From IMG/VR virus record IMGVR_UViG_3300028197_001695, positions 1-64,000 of that record: 64,000 nucleotides of DNA. One strand, given 5' to 3'. The position numbers and the translations under genes were made by a program. This document shows, one piece after another, positions 35,660 through 45,029 of the stretch; the stretch's first letter is position 1; each line of letters begins with the position of its first letter. The stretch is from a virus. The notes beneath the pieces were generated by a model. It ran no database searches, was not told the DNA's origin, and saw nothing but the letters and a program-made list of their open reading frames with translations.

Positions 35660-37183
35660 TTAGTTTGTAACTTCTACAGAGAAGTTCTCCTTAAGTTTTT
35701 CAACCAAAGAAATTTGTTCACAGGCTTCAGCGTTATTGTTAGGCATAGAAGGAGCTTCCACCTCTTCAACTTCTAACTCATCTTCGCTAGCCTTAACTTC
35801 TTCCTGCTGCTCAGGAGCCTCCTCCGCCATCTTGGAGGCAATAGCCTCTTCGATTTTAGCTTTGACTACCTCTTCTTGAGCTGCAATAGACTCTTTGGTC
35901 TTGCTTGCAAAAAGAATAGAAAGTTTTCCTTTGAAGGTGTCGAAAGCCTCATCAGAAGCTTCAACAACCTTCAACTCATCTACGACCAACTTAAGCTCTG
36001 CTTCAGTAAGTTCGTATGTGGAGTCAATAAAGTTCATCCGAGAGTTAAATAACTCAACAGCAGCTTGAGCTTCCATCTCAGATTTGAGAGCGGAGAGTTC
36101 TGTCTGAACAGCATCAAAAGAGGCTTTCATTTCAGTCAGATCTGCTTCTACCTTCTCACGAGCTTCGGCTTCAAGTTGAACTTTAGATTTCCAGTTTTCG
36201 GAATGCTCATTCAGGGCATCACGCATAATCTCGCCAACAGAGCTGGCTTGATCGTCCTTCTTGACTACTGAAGCTACGCTTTCGGCAACTTGTGTCATTA
36301 GTGTTTCGAATTGTTCTTTATCCATATCAAAAATATCGAATTTGTTATCTGTTACAGTGGTTTTTCCTTTTAGGGAATTTTTAATAATAATATTATCTTG
36401 TTTTGCTAAAGAATTATCAACAGACTTTTCATTTTTTTGTTGTTCTGATGTATAAACTCCTTTAACCCTAGCTGCGGGTTTATATGTTAATGCGGCTCCT
36501 AAAGGATAAGTTTCACCATGTATCAGTCGATGAACTGGTGTGCCATCTTCATCTATACCTTTACCGCCAAAGCCTTTTACATATTGCTTAAGCTCCTCCT
36601 TCTTTGAACCTTCGGCAACTTCACACTCATCCAATCTATCCGATCCATAGACGACTTTATAGTTCTTAAATGCAAGCTCCCAGCTAGTAGCAATACTCTG
36701 ATATTCTTCATTCTCTTCTTTCGCGGCTGTTTCAATAGCTTCCGCTAACTCTGGAAAAATATTTTTATAAATTAAACCAGCAGCGTTAATATAAAATGGC
36801 TCCTCTTTGTTAACATATGATTCAATAGCATTATCTTTAAAATCATACTCCTCCATAGAGAAAGAAGCATTGATCATGTGGCCTACGATCTTATGCTTCT
36901 TGTGTTCAATGTTAATTGGCTTATTGATAAATCTTTTTACGGCTGCTACTGCTGTTTTAGAATCTATGCCATCACCGTTTTTGTTAAATTCGTTGACGAG
37001 GGCCAAGTTAAATACTACGGGCAATACATCTACATTCGCGGATGGGTCAAAGTCGTCAGGCAGTAAAGATTTAGCAGCTTCTGCAATAGATCCTTCTGAT
37101 ACTCCAAACTTTTCGTAATCAGCTTCTTTGAGAGCCTTGATGTTGCAATCAAAGCTACTTACCTCAAAATCTTTTAAATCCAT
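35660..37183 (-). CDS. Prohead maturation protease fused to scaffold domain
   Basis: 507 residues. Residues 1-200 look like a prohead protease: KPINIEHKKHKIVGHMI (candidate catalytic H94) and YQSIATSWELAF (candidate catalytic serine at 163 or 167). Residues about 290-440 are a long acidic coiled coil (EAREKVEADLTEMKASFDAV and following) like capsid scaffold proteins, ending in a very acidic C-terminus. Fused protease-scaffold proteins self-cleave during head maturation. It stands between portal and decoration/capsid genes as expected. Confidence 0.75.
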   Translation of the reverse strand: MDLKDFEVSSFDCNIKALKEADYEKFGVSEGSIAEAAKSLLPDDFDPSANVDVLPVVFNLALVNEFNKNGDGIDSKTAVAAVKRFINKPINIEHKKHKIVGHMINASFSMEEYDFKDNAIESYVNKEEPFYINAAGLIYKNIFPELAEAIETAAKEENEEYQSIATSWELAFKNYKVVYGSDRLDECEVAEGSKKEELKQYVKGFGGKGIDEDGTPVHRLIHGETYPLGAALTYKPAARVKGVYTSEQQKNEKSVDNSLAKQDNIIIKNSLKGKTTVTDNKFDIFDMDKEQFETLMTQVAESVASVVKKDDQASSVGEIMRDALNEHSENWKSKVQLEAEAREKVEADLTEMKASFDAVQTELSALKSEMEAQAAVELFNSRMNFIDSTYELTEAELKLVVDELKVVEASDEAFDTFKGKLSILFASKTKESIAAQEEVVKAKIEEAIASKMAEEAPEQQEEVKASEDELEVEEVEAPSMPNNNAEACEQISLVEKLKENFSVEVTN

Positions 37184-37190
37184 AAAATGA

Positions 37191-37198
37191 TATACACT
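37191..37198 (-). promoter_or_regulatory. Late-type promoter motif before the protease/scaffold gene
   Basis: Minus strand reads AGTGTATA, 7 nt before the ATG at 37183, overlapping the portal stop codon. Confidence 0.5.
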
Positions 37199-39159
37199 TA
37201 AATTTTAGTTGAGTGATATAAAATCGCAGAAGACATGTCATCGAGTTGATGTTTAGATCCTACATCTAGCACATCTGGAGAAACATTTAGTTCAGAAAGA
37301 TTATCTAAATTTTCCACAATGCTAGATAAAGTCTCGTCCCATTCACCTATCGGCTTAGAGACAATGATTGACTCACAAGCCTGAGAAACTAAATCTTTCC
37401 GCTCCTCGTCGAGTTCTTCTAAACCAAACTTAAGGGCAAAGTCGCGATAAGCTCTAAACTCAAATTCGCTAACCATTTGGGTGGCTTCAACAATATGTTT
37501 CTTTGAAAAGCTTGAGTTGGAAACTCCTATTGGGCGACCACCAGAAGGAGCTACAGGAGCAGCTTCGGGTTTAGCTTCTGGGGCAGATTCTTCTTCATTT
37601 TGGAAAAGGTTAATGCTATTTACTAGAGGCATGTAATAACCATCTTCCCTCTGCTCTTTAAACTTATCTTGAGCTGAAATTAATTCTTCTGCTTTGGGGA
37701 ATATTCCATTATGGACAACACTCATACCTTGTTCTGGCGTAAGAACTCCAAGTTCCATCATGCGAGTAGCAAGCTTGGTCATGTCAGAATTATCAAGAGT
37801 ATCTGTTTTAACAAACTTAACTTCTGGCCAAGAACGCATACCCGCAGCTTTGCAAATACGGCGTACCTCTGGCTGTAGGAAATCTTTAATAAATTGGCTA
37901 CGAGACTCTTCAAGACGCTGAATGAATATCTTCATCTTAAGTTGTCCATCTGCATATTTGTTATCTCCAAGGAGAACATTCTGAAGCCCTTCTTGAATGT
38001 CGCGGTTTAAAATTTCATATTTTTCCGGTCCAATTACTTTGCGAAGATCAGGAATAACAAAGTCAGCTTTTGTGGTATAATCAGATACAAGAACTCGCCC
38101 AACGCTTTGATTCTTGAAAATGTTTTGCATTGCAGCCAATGCTTTATGATTAACCCCACCCTTGTCTGGCTCTGCGCCCATCGTAACTAACAAAACAACA
38201 TTCTCAATAGAACGAGAAATGGCTTGGTCAATTTTTTTAAGTTCTAGTTTTTTATTGATGTCATCAAGGACAGAAAAAGCATATGGAACAGAAAGTGGCT
38301 CATAGTCCTGCTTCTTAGCAAACACAACATGTAATAGATCCGAAGATAATTTAATATAAAGACGCTCAGTAGTAGTGGCAGTATTATTTTGTATTCTTAC
38401 CTGAACATCTTCTGGCAAAGAGTTATACATCTCAATCTCATGGTCAGTTTTAGGGTCTTTAAGCCTAGAGATCTCATAAGGAGTAAGAACTTTAAAGTAT
38501 TGGAAGTCGTTAAAAGAAATAGAACCCTTTGTCGCAATATCAGTTGGGTTCATGATCAGATACTTGATTGGAATAGGCACACTCTTAGTCGCTCCATAAG
38601 TTTCCAAGATCCTTCCTGTATCAGCAGTTTTAATCTTACCGTCTAAACGATACATGAAGACGTTACCTGAGCGGTAGTATTCGCGGAAATATTGTGACTT
38701 AATATCGTGGATTTTAATTCTTTTAAACCAAGCGTTCACGAAGTTCCTAGCTTTTGCAGAACCCCCTTCTAAAAACAAATCAGAATCAGCGAAGTCAGAG
38801 AGCATGTCAATGGTACTTCTAAATGCTGGAACATTAAAGTAAGCCTTCTGACATAATTGAATAGCGTCACGGACATCCACAGAGTCACGAGAGTAATCAA
38901 ACGGAAGAAGTCCATCGTCGATATTTTTAAATCTATTTTTTGTATAGCTTTGAGAAATACTATTGGTTCTTGAACCTGAACGTTTTGTTGGCTCAGAAAG
39001 GCGAGAAGCAGTAGTTTCGTATAGAGACTCTCCGACTAACTCTGGAGAGAACTCCTCTGCTAAAGACTGATTAGTAATGTCTTCTAAATTGTGATTGAGG
39101 ACGGTGCTTTTAAACTTATTCCAATATTCAGACCGTTTTGTATACTTACGCTTTGCCAT
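37198..39159 (-). CDS. Portal protein
   Basis: 653 residues between large terminase and prohead protease. Portal landmarks include the wing region LQLCQKAYFNVPAF-like segment near residue 92, KSQYFREYYRSGNVFMYRLDGKI, IKYLIMNPTDIATKG, the SIENVVLLVTMG helix and KFVKTDTLDNSDMTKLATRMMELGVLTPEQG, a stem/crown element typical of T4 gp20-like portals. The C-terminal 120 residues are acidic and disordered-like with an AAPVAPSGGRPIG linker. It forms the dodecameric DNA channel at one capsid vertex. Confidence 0.85.
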   Translation of the reverse strand: MAKRKYTKRSEYWNKFKSTVLNHNLEDITNQSLAEEFSPELVGESLYETTASRLSEPTKRSGSRTNSISQSYTKNRFKNIDDGLLPFDYSRDSVDVRDAIQLCQKAYFNVPAFRSTIDMLSDFADSDLFLEGGSAKARNFVNAWFKRIKIHDIKSQYFREYYRSGNVFMYRLDGKIKTADTGRILETYGATKSVPIPIKYLIMNPTDIATKGSISFNDFQYFKVLTPYEISRLKDPKTDHEIEMYNSLPEDVQVRIQNNTATTTERLYIKLSSDLLHVVFAKKQDYEPLSVPYAFSVLDDINKKLELKKIDQAISRSIENVVLLVTMGAEPDKGGVNHKALAAMQNIFKNQSVGRVLVSDYTTKADFVIPDLRKVIGPEKYEILNRDIQEGLQNVLLGDNKYADGQLKMKIFIQRLEESRSQFIKDFLQPEVRRICKAAGMRSWPEVKFVKTDTLDNSDMTKLATRMMELGVLTPEQGMSVVHNGIFPKAEELISAQDKFKEQREDGYYMPLVNSINLFQNEEESAPEAKPEAAPVAPSGGRPIGVSNSSFSKKHIVEATQMVSEFEFRAYRDFALKFGLEELDEERKDLVSQACESIIVSKPIGEWDETLSSIVENLDNLSELNVSPDVLDVGSKHQLDDMSSAILYHSTKI

Positions 39160-39169
39160 GCTAACAATT

Positions 39170-39177
39170 GTTACACT
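39170..39177 (-). promoter_or_regulatory. Late-type promoter motif before the portal gene
   Basis: Minus strand reads AGTGTAAC, 10 nt before the ATG at 39159, in the 46-nt gap after the terminase gene. Confidence 0.5.
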
Positions 39178-39205
39178 AAAGTTATAAAAGTTACTTTATA
39201 ACTTT

Positions 39206-41110
39206 TCAAATAGTAAACGGTATAAATGTAGCGGTAGGTTTTTTCTCAGGTTTAATATGCAGAGAGTCGAAATAAACTTTGGCGAACCAATTCCCCAGAA
39301 TCAAAGCAGAATAAGAGTCTTTACGTGCTCTATTCGGTCCTTTTTGTCTTCGGATGTTTTGGGGTAGGTTAAATGACTGCGAACCTTGGGGGTTTGTAGT
39401 AACCTCAATGTTAGCACATTCTGACTTTGTAAGTTCAATGTTACTTTTTTGTTGATCAAGAAGGTCGATCATTTTTGCTCCTCTAGAAGTGGCTGTAATT
39501 TTATTATCCCACTTTATTTCATCAATAGGTAAATTCTTTTTCCTTTGCTGGTCGAAGTGATCGTCCACCGCTCTGGAAGCAAACAGTATTCTTTTATGAT
39601 CTATAGCTGCTTGTAACATCTCATTACCACTTCGAATCCAGTTAACTGTAGGTTTTCTTAAGATGCAGTATTTTCTTTCTTTCTGATTATATTGGTTCTT
39701 AAAACTAAGTATATCGTTATGCCATTGATCAGGTTTTTCCAAGTCTACTTCTATAACACCGATATCAACCTTCGCTGTTTTAAACAATTGGCTCTCATTA
39801 CAAGAATTGATGAATTGGACTCCTCCGTTATAGTCACCACATATCCCAACGATGTTAAAAGATTCTATAAGGTACAAGAAATACTTCATATGGTCTTTTA
39901 AGGACACTCCAGCCAAAGCGTAGCTATGGACAAGGCAAACCTTCTGTTCGTCCCTCAGAACCTTAAATACGTGCATAGCGAAGTGGTCAGCACTTGTGTT
40001 GCCAGCCCAGTTAGGGTCAAAAGCAAGCAAGTAGTCATCGCTTGGGTTCCCTACAACTTCAACAGCAGGAAATTCTCCATCAGCAATAGTGCAAGCTGCC
40101 ATCTTAGATAATCTAAAGTAACCGTCACTCTCGTCTACAAATTGAGCACCAAACTCTCGTTTGAACTGCATTTCGGACATAGTTTCTTTCGCTTGTTTGA
40201 GTAGGTTTTGATCGTACAATCTAGTAGGAGCACAATCATAACTTAATTGCATTATTAATCTATAAGCATCATCAGCAGCTTGCTCTTCATCATCATCATC
40301 ATCATGTCTATTTAAATCAAATTCTCCAAGAATAAGCCCCTCATACTTCTTGTAGAGCTTAAACATATACTCAAATTTGAAGGATGGAGATGAAAGTATT
40401 ATAAGTTTGTTATTGGGCCATACATACCTCTCATTCTCTTTCAGCTCGCCTTTGTCGATTAGGCGGGATTCTAGTTTATGTAGTTCCTCCCTTTCAATTG
40501 GATTTTCCACCACGCCAAGGAATGGAATAATAACTTCATTAAATATCTTTTCTGGTATTGTTAAGAACTCATCCAACACTATCCTATTAAATCGAAATCC
40601 ACGTAATCGTTCTCCGTTAGCTAACGGAAGGGCTATCGCGCGGCTATTACCAATTCTGAGGGTCCACTGGTCAGTTCCTTTCGTGATTTTCACCCCGCAT
40701 TCTTTTACAAGCTTTGCCTCTGGCTTGCTAAGGATGTCTTCCATCTTCTGGAAGATTTGTTTTGATTGCCTAAAGCTACCTGCAATAACACCAATATTAG
40801 CATTGGGATTCAGTAGACATTCAAGTAGTACATAAATAGCTGTAGAGAAAGTCTTCGACATACCCCGTGAGAATACGAACATCGAATAGTCCGATACCAT
40901 CATCCCCTTAATGGCCATAGCCTGAAATGGGAATAACTTTACTCCTAAAAATAACTCAGTGGTAAATGCAATATTAGCCCTTAAGAATTTATACAATAAA
41001 TACTTTGCTTCCTCGTCAGGCAAGTCGCCTTCAAGTGTTTTTAAATAATTATTAAATTCCGTAGCGGAGTAATCATTTCGATACCGCTGTTTTCCTTTCT
41101 GCCATGCCAT
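39206..41110 (-). CDS. terL: Terminase large subunit
   Basis: 634 residues. The ATPase half has a Walker A-type SRGMSKT at 81-87, with serine where many have glycine-lysine spacing, a Walker B IVLDE at 177-181 and a GSFRQSKQIFQKM segment. The nuclease half has YLLAFDPNWAGNTSADHFAMHVF, the first acidic residue of the RNase H-like site, and IVGICGDYNGG further on. It pumps DNA into proheads and cuts concatemers. Its first 38 nt overlap the end of the ERCC4-type nuclease gene. Confidence 0.93.
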   Translation of the reverse strand: MAWQKGKQRYRNDYSATEFNNYLKTLEGDLPDEEAKYLLYKFLRANIAFTTELFLGVKLFPFQAMAIKGMMVSDYSMFVFSRGMSKTFSTAIYVLLECLLNPNANIGVIAGSFRQSKQIFQKMEDILSKPEAKLVKECGVKITKGTDQWTLRIGNSRAIALPLANGERLRGFRFNRIVLDEFLTIPEKIFNEVIIPFLGVVENPIEREELHKLESRLIDKGELKENERYVWPNNKLIILSSPSFKFEYMFKLYKKYEGLILGEFDLNRHDDDDDEEQAADDAYRLIMQLSYDCAPTRLYDQNLLKQAKETMSEMQFKREFGAQFVDESDGYFRLSKMAACTIADGEFPAVEVVGNPSDDYLLAFDPNWAGNTSADHFAMHVFKVLRDEQKVCLVHSYALAGVSLKDHMKYFLYLIESFNIVGICGDYNGGVQFINSCNESQLFKTAKVDIGVIEVDLEKPDQWHNDILSFKNQYNQKERKYCILRKPTVNWIRSGNEMLQAAIDHKRILFASRAVDDHFDQQRKKNLPIDEIKWDNKITATSRGAKMIDLLDQQKSNIELTKSECANIEVTTNPQGSQSFNLPQNIRRQKGPNRARKDSYSALILGNWFAKVYFDSLHIKPEKKPTATFIPFTI

Positions 41111-42026
41111 GAACTTTTTTTTCTAAATGATATTGAACGTCAACGTGCCAAAGACTCTGCCCGTGATATAGTATTTTAGGTATAATCTTCTTCGCCCCCG
41201 CTCTTGAGTAAGCAAAAACAAACTGTATGTTTTCTGGGTAGTCTATCATAAGACTACGGACGTTGTGCCACAAGTAACCTAAGTTCGATTTAAACTTCGA
41301 TACTTTGTTGTCTTCTTCGATTTTCCCAATAGATGACTCGACAACAATGAACATGTAAGAATTAAACTTGACACAACGATCCATTTCACGCCTGAATCTT
41401 TCAATATCTTTTCCGAAAGTTTGTCTAAAATCATCTTGAGCTTTTCTATCTACAAAGGTTTTTGAATAATATTCTCCTGCTGCGGTGTAATCACCGAAGT
41501 CTAACTTGTTCTTCATACTATTATCGAAGTTAAGAGGCTTTTGTTCTCTAGTATCGACAAATATTTGCATATCTTTATTTTCTTGCTCCCAGAAGTTCTT
41601 GGGTAAATTTTTGGTGAACCAAGATTTTATGCCCAAGTCCTCAGAGAACTCAGAGTAAGATGTCCACATTTTTCGATAGTAATCGATGTTAGGCATTTGA
41701 GCCAACATATAGTATAAATCTGGTGGGGTAAACTTAACATCTTTCTTCTCAAACCTTTCGCGGATATATTTGATTAAGTAATTTTTTGCTTTGATAGGAG
41801 AAGTCGTTTTCAGCCAAGATAAATAATTATCTACATTGTTAAAATCTTCTGAGAAGTATTGGTCATAGTTTTTGAACTGTAACAATTCTTTTGTGTAAAG
41901 ATCTCTTTTGGCATAATGCTCCACATAATACTCCCCAATAGAAGTACTATGCGCTTTAAGATGGGCATGGAAGCTTCTGCGATTATCAAAAGGCTTCCCA
42001 CACACTCTGCAAACAAATTCACTCAT
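41073..42026 (-). CDS. C2H2 zinc-finger plus ERCC4-type nuclease
   Basis: 317 residues. The N-terminus has a C2H2 finger (C6, C9, H22, H26 in VCRVCGKPF...HAHLKAH). Residues about 155-260 carry the ERCC4/XPF nuclease signature: VDTREQ at 157-162, LDFGDY at 175-180 and VDRKAQDDF at 192-200. XPF-type enzymes cut branched or structured DNA. The gene is squeezed between the probable small terminase and the large terminase, overlapping both, which suggests a role in packaging, end formation or removal of branches before packaging. Confidence 0.8.
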   Translation of the reverse strand: MSEFVCRVCGKPFDNRRSFHAHLKAHSTSIGEYYVEHYAKRDLYTKELLQFKNYDQYFSEDFNNVDNYLSWLKTTSPIKAKNYLIKYIRERFEKKDVKFTPPDLYYMLAQMPNIDYYRKMWTSYSEFSEDLGIKSWFTKNLPKNFWEQENKDMQIFVDTREQKPLNFDNSMKNKLDFGDYTAAGEYYSKTFVDRKAQDDFRQTFGKDIERFRREMDRCVKFNSYMFIVVESSIGKIEEDNKVSKFKSNLGYLWHNVRSLMIDYPENIQFVFAYSRAGAKKIIPKILYHGQSLWHVDVQYHLEKKVHGMAERKTAVSK

Positions 42027-43081
42027 AATAATTCTTTTTTGGATATCCCCAAGATTCTTGCTTTATAATCGTCCATACTTTCCAATCTGTCAGCTTCTTC
42101 TTCAATTAATTTGTTTTGAAGTTCGGCCATCATGATCATACGGTCTCTTTCTTCTCGTTCTTGGAATGCTTCAACTAAAGCGAAGATAGAACCATTCTCC
42201 TCGCCCTTAGATTTCAATCTCGCAGTTCTAGATCCGTTCAAGTCTTTCGTCAGGGATTCAATGCGCTTCTCGCACTGGTTAAGCTCTTCACTGGTAGCCT
42301 TGATAATCTCCGTCAGACGCATTGTGATGTCCCTTTCGTTGTCTTGGTCGTCCAGTAGTGCATTAAGCTTGTCAATACGCATCTGGATGTGTTTCTGGCG
42401 CACGTAGTTAGCACATACAGTCACATATAGATTCAATTCGTCGTTAGTGAGGTCAGGCTTATCCCAAACAGCACGAACGAACTCGCTTTCGAATAAGTTT
42501 CTGTCAGCTAGAGTCGCATACTGATTAATAAAATGATTGAAGCGAGGGCTTTTAAAATAAAGAATTAATTGCTCTACTAGTTTCTTTTGTTTTGTTTGGA
42601 GGTTTAGTTCCTCTAGACGAGTGCCGCAGAAGTTGTTGATCTTGACAATCGCTCTGTTTATAGATTTAGGTGGAGTCCATTTCTCTTTTGTAACAATTTC
42701 ATTATCGTCTACAATCTCTGGTCTGTAAGTTCTTAAGAAATCAACAATAACCCTATGCTTCATACTCAGGGGCTGAACATCACGATCCTTGAAGGTGAGT
42801 CGAGCAATCTCTAATGCATTCATCCCAACCTCAATATTGTCAGTCATCAAGAACTCTTTTTGTTCTTTGTCCAAATGAATCTGCTCTACTTTCGGGGCAA
42901 GGGATGTTTTTGCTTTTTTATCTTGTTCAGCTAAGAACTTCCTAACTGCACGACCCTGTTTCGATCTCCCATCAATATCTTCGTCATTAAATATCTTTCG
43001 GGTTATATACATTAAGTCAGGGTTCTTTTTAAACAGTTTTAAAATCTGCTCTTTCTGCTCTTCTGTTAAATCGTATATCAT
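42023..43081 (-). CDS. Probable terminase small subunit or packaging-associated DNA-binding protein
   Basis: 352 residues. Two N-terminal helical units, TEEQKEQILKLFKKNPDLMYITRKIF and a second around NALEIARLTFKDRDVQPL, look like helix-turn-helix repeats. The C-terminal part from about residue 225 is a long coiled coil with many E, R and K residues. DNA-binding plus oligomerising helices directly upstream of the terminase genes fit a small terminase, but the protein is longer than most. It overlaps neighbours by 1-4 nt. Confidence 0.45.
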   Translation of the reverse strand: MIYDLTEEQKEQILKLFKKNPDLMYITRKIFNDEDIDGRSKQGRAVRKFLAEQDKKAKTSLAPKVEQIHLDKEQKEFLMTDNIEVGMNALEIARLTFKDRDVQPLSMKHRVIVDFLRTYRPEIVDDNEIVTKEKWTPPKSINRAIVKINNFCGTRLEELNLQTKQKKLVEQLILYFKSPRFNHFINQYATLADRNLFESEFVRAVWDKPDLTNDELNLYVTVCANYVRQKHIQMRIDKLNALLDDQDNERDITMRLTEIIKATSEELNQCEKRIESLTKDLNGSRTARLKSKGEENGSIFALVEAFQEREERDRMIMMAELQNKLIEEEADRLESMDDYKARILGISKKELL

Positions 43082-43755
43082 TATATATCTTCCTCTTTTA
43101 CTAGCTTAGCTGCTATATTATAAAACTTCTTCTTCAGGTTATTTATTTGTTTGTATCTAGGTGTCTTTCTTTTACTTGTATCTCTCTTGAACCCAAACTT
43201 ATTAGCAACCTCTACTTCATCTACATGATCTATAAACAAAAGCTTGTATATCTCTTTATGCTTTTCGTTTAACTGACCCATAACCAAAAGATGTATCTTC
43301 ATCGATTTCTTATCATAATCTAATTCATCTTCGTTTATCCTGTCTTTAACAGAGATTAAAGAATCTAAAGAGACTGGCATCTTTAAATTAAATGCATTTT
43401 GTTTTTTGCTTTTCCATTTCATGAAGTCATCACACTCTTCATCCTGCTCTTTACTCTTAGTAAAACCACACTCATCACCTCCTAAATAAAAAGAACACCG
43501 CAAACATGGTTTAGCAAAGTTCCCATAATGATTCCTTATCAGATTTTTTATCTGATTACTAATCAACATAGAAGCCCAAGGCTTAAACGCTCTCTTCTGG
43601 TCCCACAAATGCCACTTTTTATAGATATGGATACGGATTATTTGAGACACATCGTCATAATCCAACCAAGCTATGGAATTAAGCTGCCACTTAGCCCTAT
43701 ATCTACTTAAAAGTTCTTCAATTTCTTGGACAAGGTCTTCGTAACTTTTATCCAT
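43081..43755 (-). CDS. Second sigma-like factor with zinc-binding insert
   Basis: 224 residues from the ATG at 43755, which overlaps the zinc-ribbon gene by 8 nt; a longer frame to 43818 would overlap it far more. LDYDDVSQIIRIHIYKKWHLWDQ and FKPWASMLISNQIKNLIRNHYGN resemble sigma region 2. The C-terminal LNEKHKEIYKLLFIDHVDEVEVANKFGF and following residues resemble region 4. Between them four cysteines (84, 87, 96, 108) form a likely zinc site, unusual for sigma factors. In the PhoH-led late block it may be the late-gene specificity factor. Confidence 0.6.
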   Translation of the reverse strand: MDKSYEDLVQEIEELLSRYRAKWQLNSIAWLDYDDVSQIIRIHIYKKWHLWDQKRAFKPWASMLISNQIKNLIRNHYGNFAKPCLRCSFYLGGDECGFTKSKEQDEECDDFMKWKSKKQNAFNLKMPVSLDSLISVKDRINEDELDYDKKSMKIHLLVMGQLNEKHKEIYKLLFIDHVDEVEVANKFGFKRDTSKRKTPRYKQINNLKKKFYNIAAKLVKEEDI

Positions 43756-44122
43756 CAATATCTTGGACTCTTGATGAAGCGCAATCTGCTTGACTTTGTT
43801 TGAGCATATCCTCTCCATTAGGTAGATTTGATGCTCGTCTAGAAGTCTTATCTCTATTAGCGTCTTCAGGAGTCGCAGACTTCCAAAGATCAGTTAAGGT
43901 TGTTTGTTGCGAGTTAGCCTCTGCGATAATATCATTCTTCATTTTGTTCAAATCAAAGGAGCGAGGACTTTCTTCCTCACGTTCAATTTCAGCAACAGCT
44001 TCTTCGCGAGCTGGCGCAGGAGCAGCCGATCCAATCGTCGTACCACACGACGAACAAAACTTGGGTTTAGTCACCTCGTACACGTTTTTGTGGCCGCAGG
44101 AAGAACAGAAAACTTTATTCAT
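43748..44122 (-). CDS. Small zinc-ribbon protein
   Basis: 124 residues. The N-terminus has CSSCGHKN and CSSCGTTI (four cysteines in two CxxC knuckles), a zinc ribbon. The remainder is a charged, disordered-looking tail. Zinc ribbons of this kind occur in proteins that touch RNA polymerase or DNA. It lies between PhoH and the second sigma-like gene with a 7-8 nt spacing or overlap, so a transcription role is plausible but unproven. Confidence 0.65.
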   Translation of the reverse strand: MNKVFCSSCGHKNVYEVTKPKFCSSCGTTIGSAAPAPAREEAVAEIEREEESPRSFDLNKMKNDIIAEANSQQTTLTDLWKSATPEDANRDKTSRRASNLPNGEDMLKQSQADCASSRVQDIDG

Positions 44123-44130
44123 ATCAAATT

Positions 44131-44805
44131 TTATTGATTTTGGGCTAATAATTCAATTTTTTCTACAAGATAACTGATAATTTTATCTCTTATCACATCT
44201 TCTTTCCCAAATTCTACACTATACACCCCTTTTTTGGAACTCTGCTCGTCTTCAAACAAAGACTTAAGCCTATCAAAACCACTATTCCTAATATCACTCT
44301 GCAAACTATCCCCACACACAAACAACTTACTGCCACGACCTATCCTTGTAAGCACTGTAGTCAATTCTCTCACACTCATATTCTGAGCCTCATCCACAAT
44401 AACCACTTTCTCCCTCCAAGTACATCCGCGCAAAAAGTTTATCGGTTCCGCTTCTAGTACCTTTTTATTTTTTAATTGCTCTTTCTCTGGCTTATTTAAT
44501 AACTCATCAATCTTATCTAAAAGCGGAGCCATATATGGCCCAAACTTATCATCGATGTCTCCTTTCAGAAAACCTATCCCCCTATCCGCACTCTCCACAA
44601 CACTACGCAAATACAATATTTTTAAGTTTTTGTCATTATTATACAAATCTAACGCAGAATAAACAGAAAGAAATGTCTTAGCTGTCCCCGCTGGACCCCC
44701 AACAAACACAATCCTTGTTTTATCATCAGTCATGATGTCATAGAATTCCTTTTGTTTCTTTGTCAATTCAATATGACCCAACAATAAGCTATTATCTTTT
44801 GCCAT
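44131..44805 (-). CDS. phoH: PhoH-like ATPase
   Basis: 224 residues. Walker A is GPAGTAKT near residue 37, Walker B is VVIVDEAQ near residue 133, and TRIGRGSKLFVCGD is the sensor region, all typical of PhoH. Marine and other phages often carry phoH; the family has ATPase and RNA-related activity but its phage role is unsettled. It is the first gene of the large minus-strand late block and has a late-type motif 12 nt upstream of its start. Confidence 0.92.
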   Translation of the reverse strand: MAKDNSLLLGHIELTKKQKEFYDIMTDDKTRIVFVGGPAGTAKTFLSVYSALDLYNNDKNLKILYLRSVVESADRGIGFLKGDIDDKFGPYMAPLLDKIDELLNKPEKEQLKNKKVLEAEPINFLRGCTWREKVVIVDEAQNMSVRELTTVLTRIGRGSKLFVCGDSLQSDIRNSGFDRLKSLFEDEQSSKKGVYSVEFGKEDVIRDKIISYLVEKIELLAQNQ

Positions 44806-44817
44806 TTGTTTTTATCT

Positions 44818-44825
44818 ATTACACA
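44818..44825 (-). promoter_or_regulatory. Late-type promoter motif before phoH
   Basis: Minus strand reads TGTGTAAT, 12 nt before the phoH ATG at 44805. It stands at the head of the late block, divergent from the early region. Confidence 0.55.
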
Positions 44826-44994
44826 CCAAAGCATGTAGTTTCATATTATTATATGGCGCATCCTCCATTAGTTATAAAAAAACTTTACTTATAGTGTTCA
44901 CCACCCCCCCGCTGTGTGTGTGTCAAGCACAAAAGTAAAAACTTTCAGAAAACCCCTCCCCTTTGCAAAAATGTCAGGTAATACAAAAAAAAGC
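44826..44994. other. Gene-free divergent spacer between late and early regions
   Basis: No gene is supported. It holds a seven-C run followed by a short TG dinucleotide repeat (about 44908-44921) and AT-rich flanks. It separates the minus-strand late block from the first early promoter. Confidence 0.5.
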
Positions 44995-45023
44995 TTTTAA
45001 TTGTCAGGCATCTGTGTTATACT
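44995..45023 (+). promoter_or_regulatory. Early promoter E1, leaderless
   Basis: TTTTAA (44995-45000), 17 bp, TATACT (45018-45023) with an extended -10 TG at 45015-45016. The -10 ends 6 nt before the ATG at 45030, so transcription should start at or next to the start codon. The earlier in-frame ATG at 45024 lies upstream of the expected RNA start. Confidence 0.7.
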
Positions 45024-45029
45024 ATGCCC

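Noticed and set aside
40377-40835. 152-residue plus-strand frame opposite terL
   Set aside because: Antisense shadow of the terminase; serine/leucine-rich product with no domain and no promoter.
43800-44177. 125-residue plus-strand frame over the zinc-ribbon gene
   Set aside because: The minus-strand frame has a clear zinc ribbon and operon fit; the plus frame has neither.
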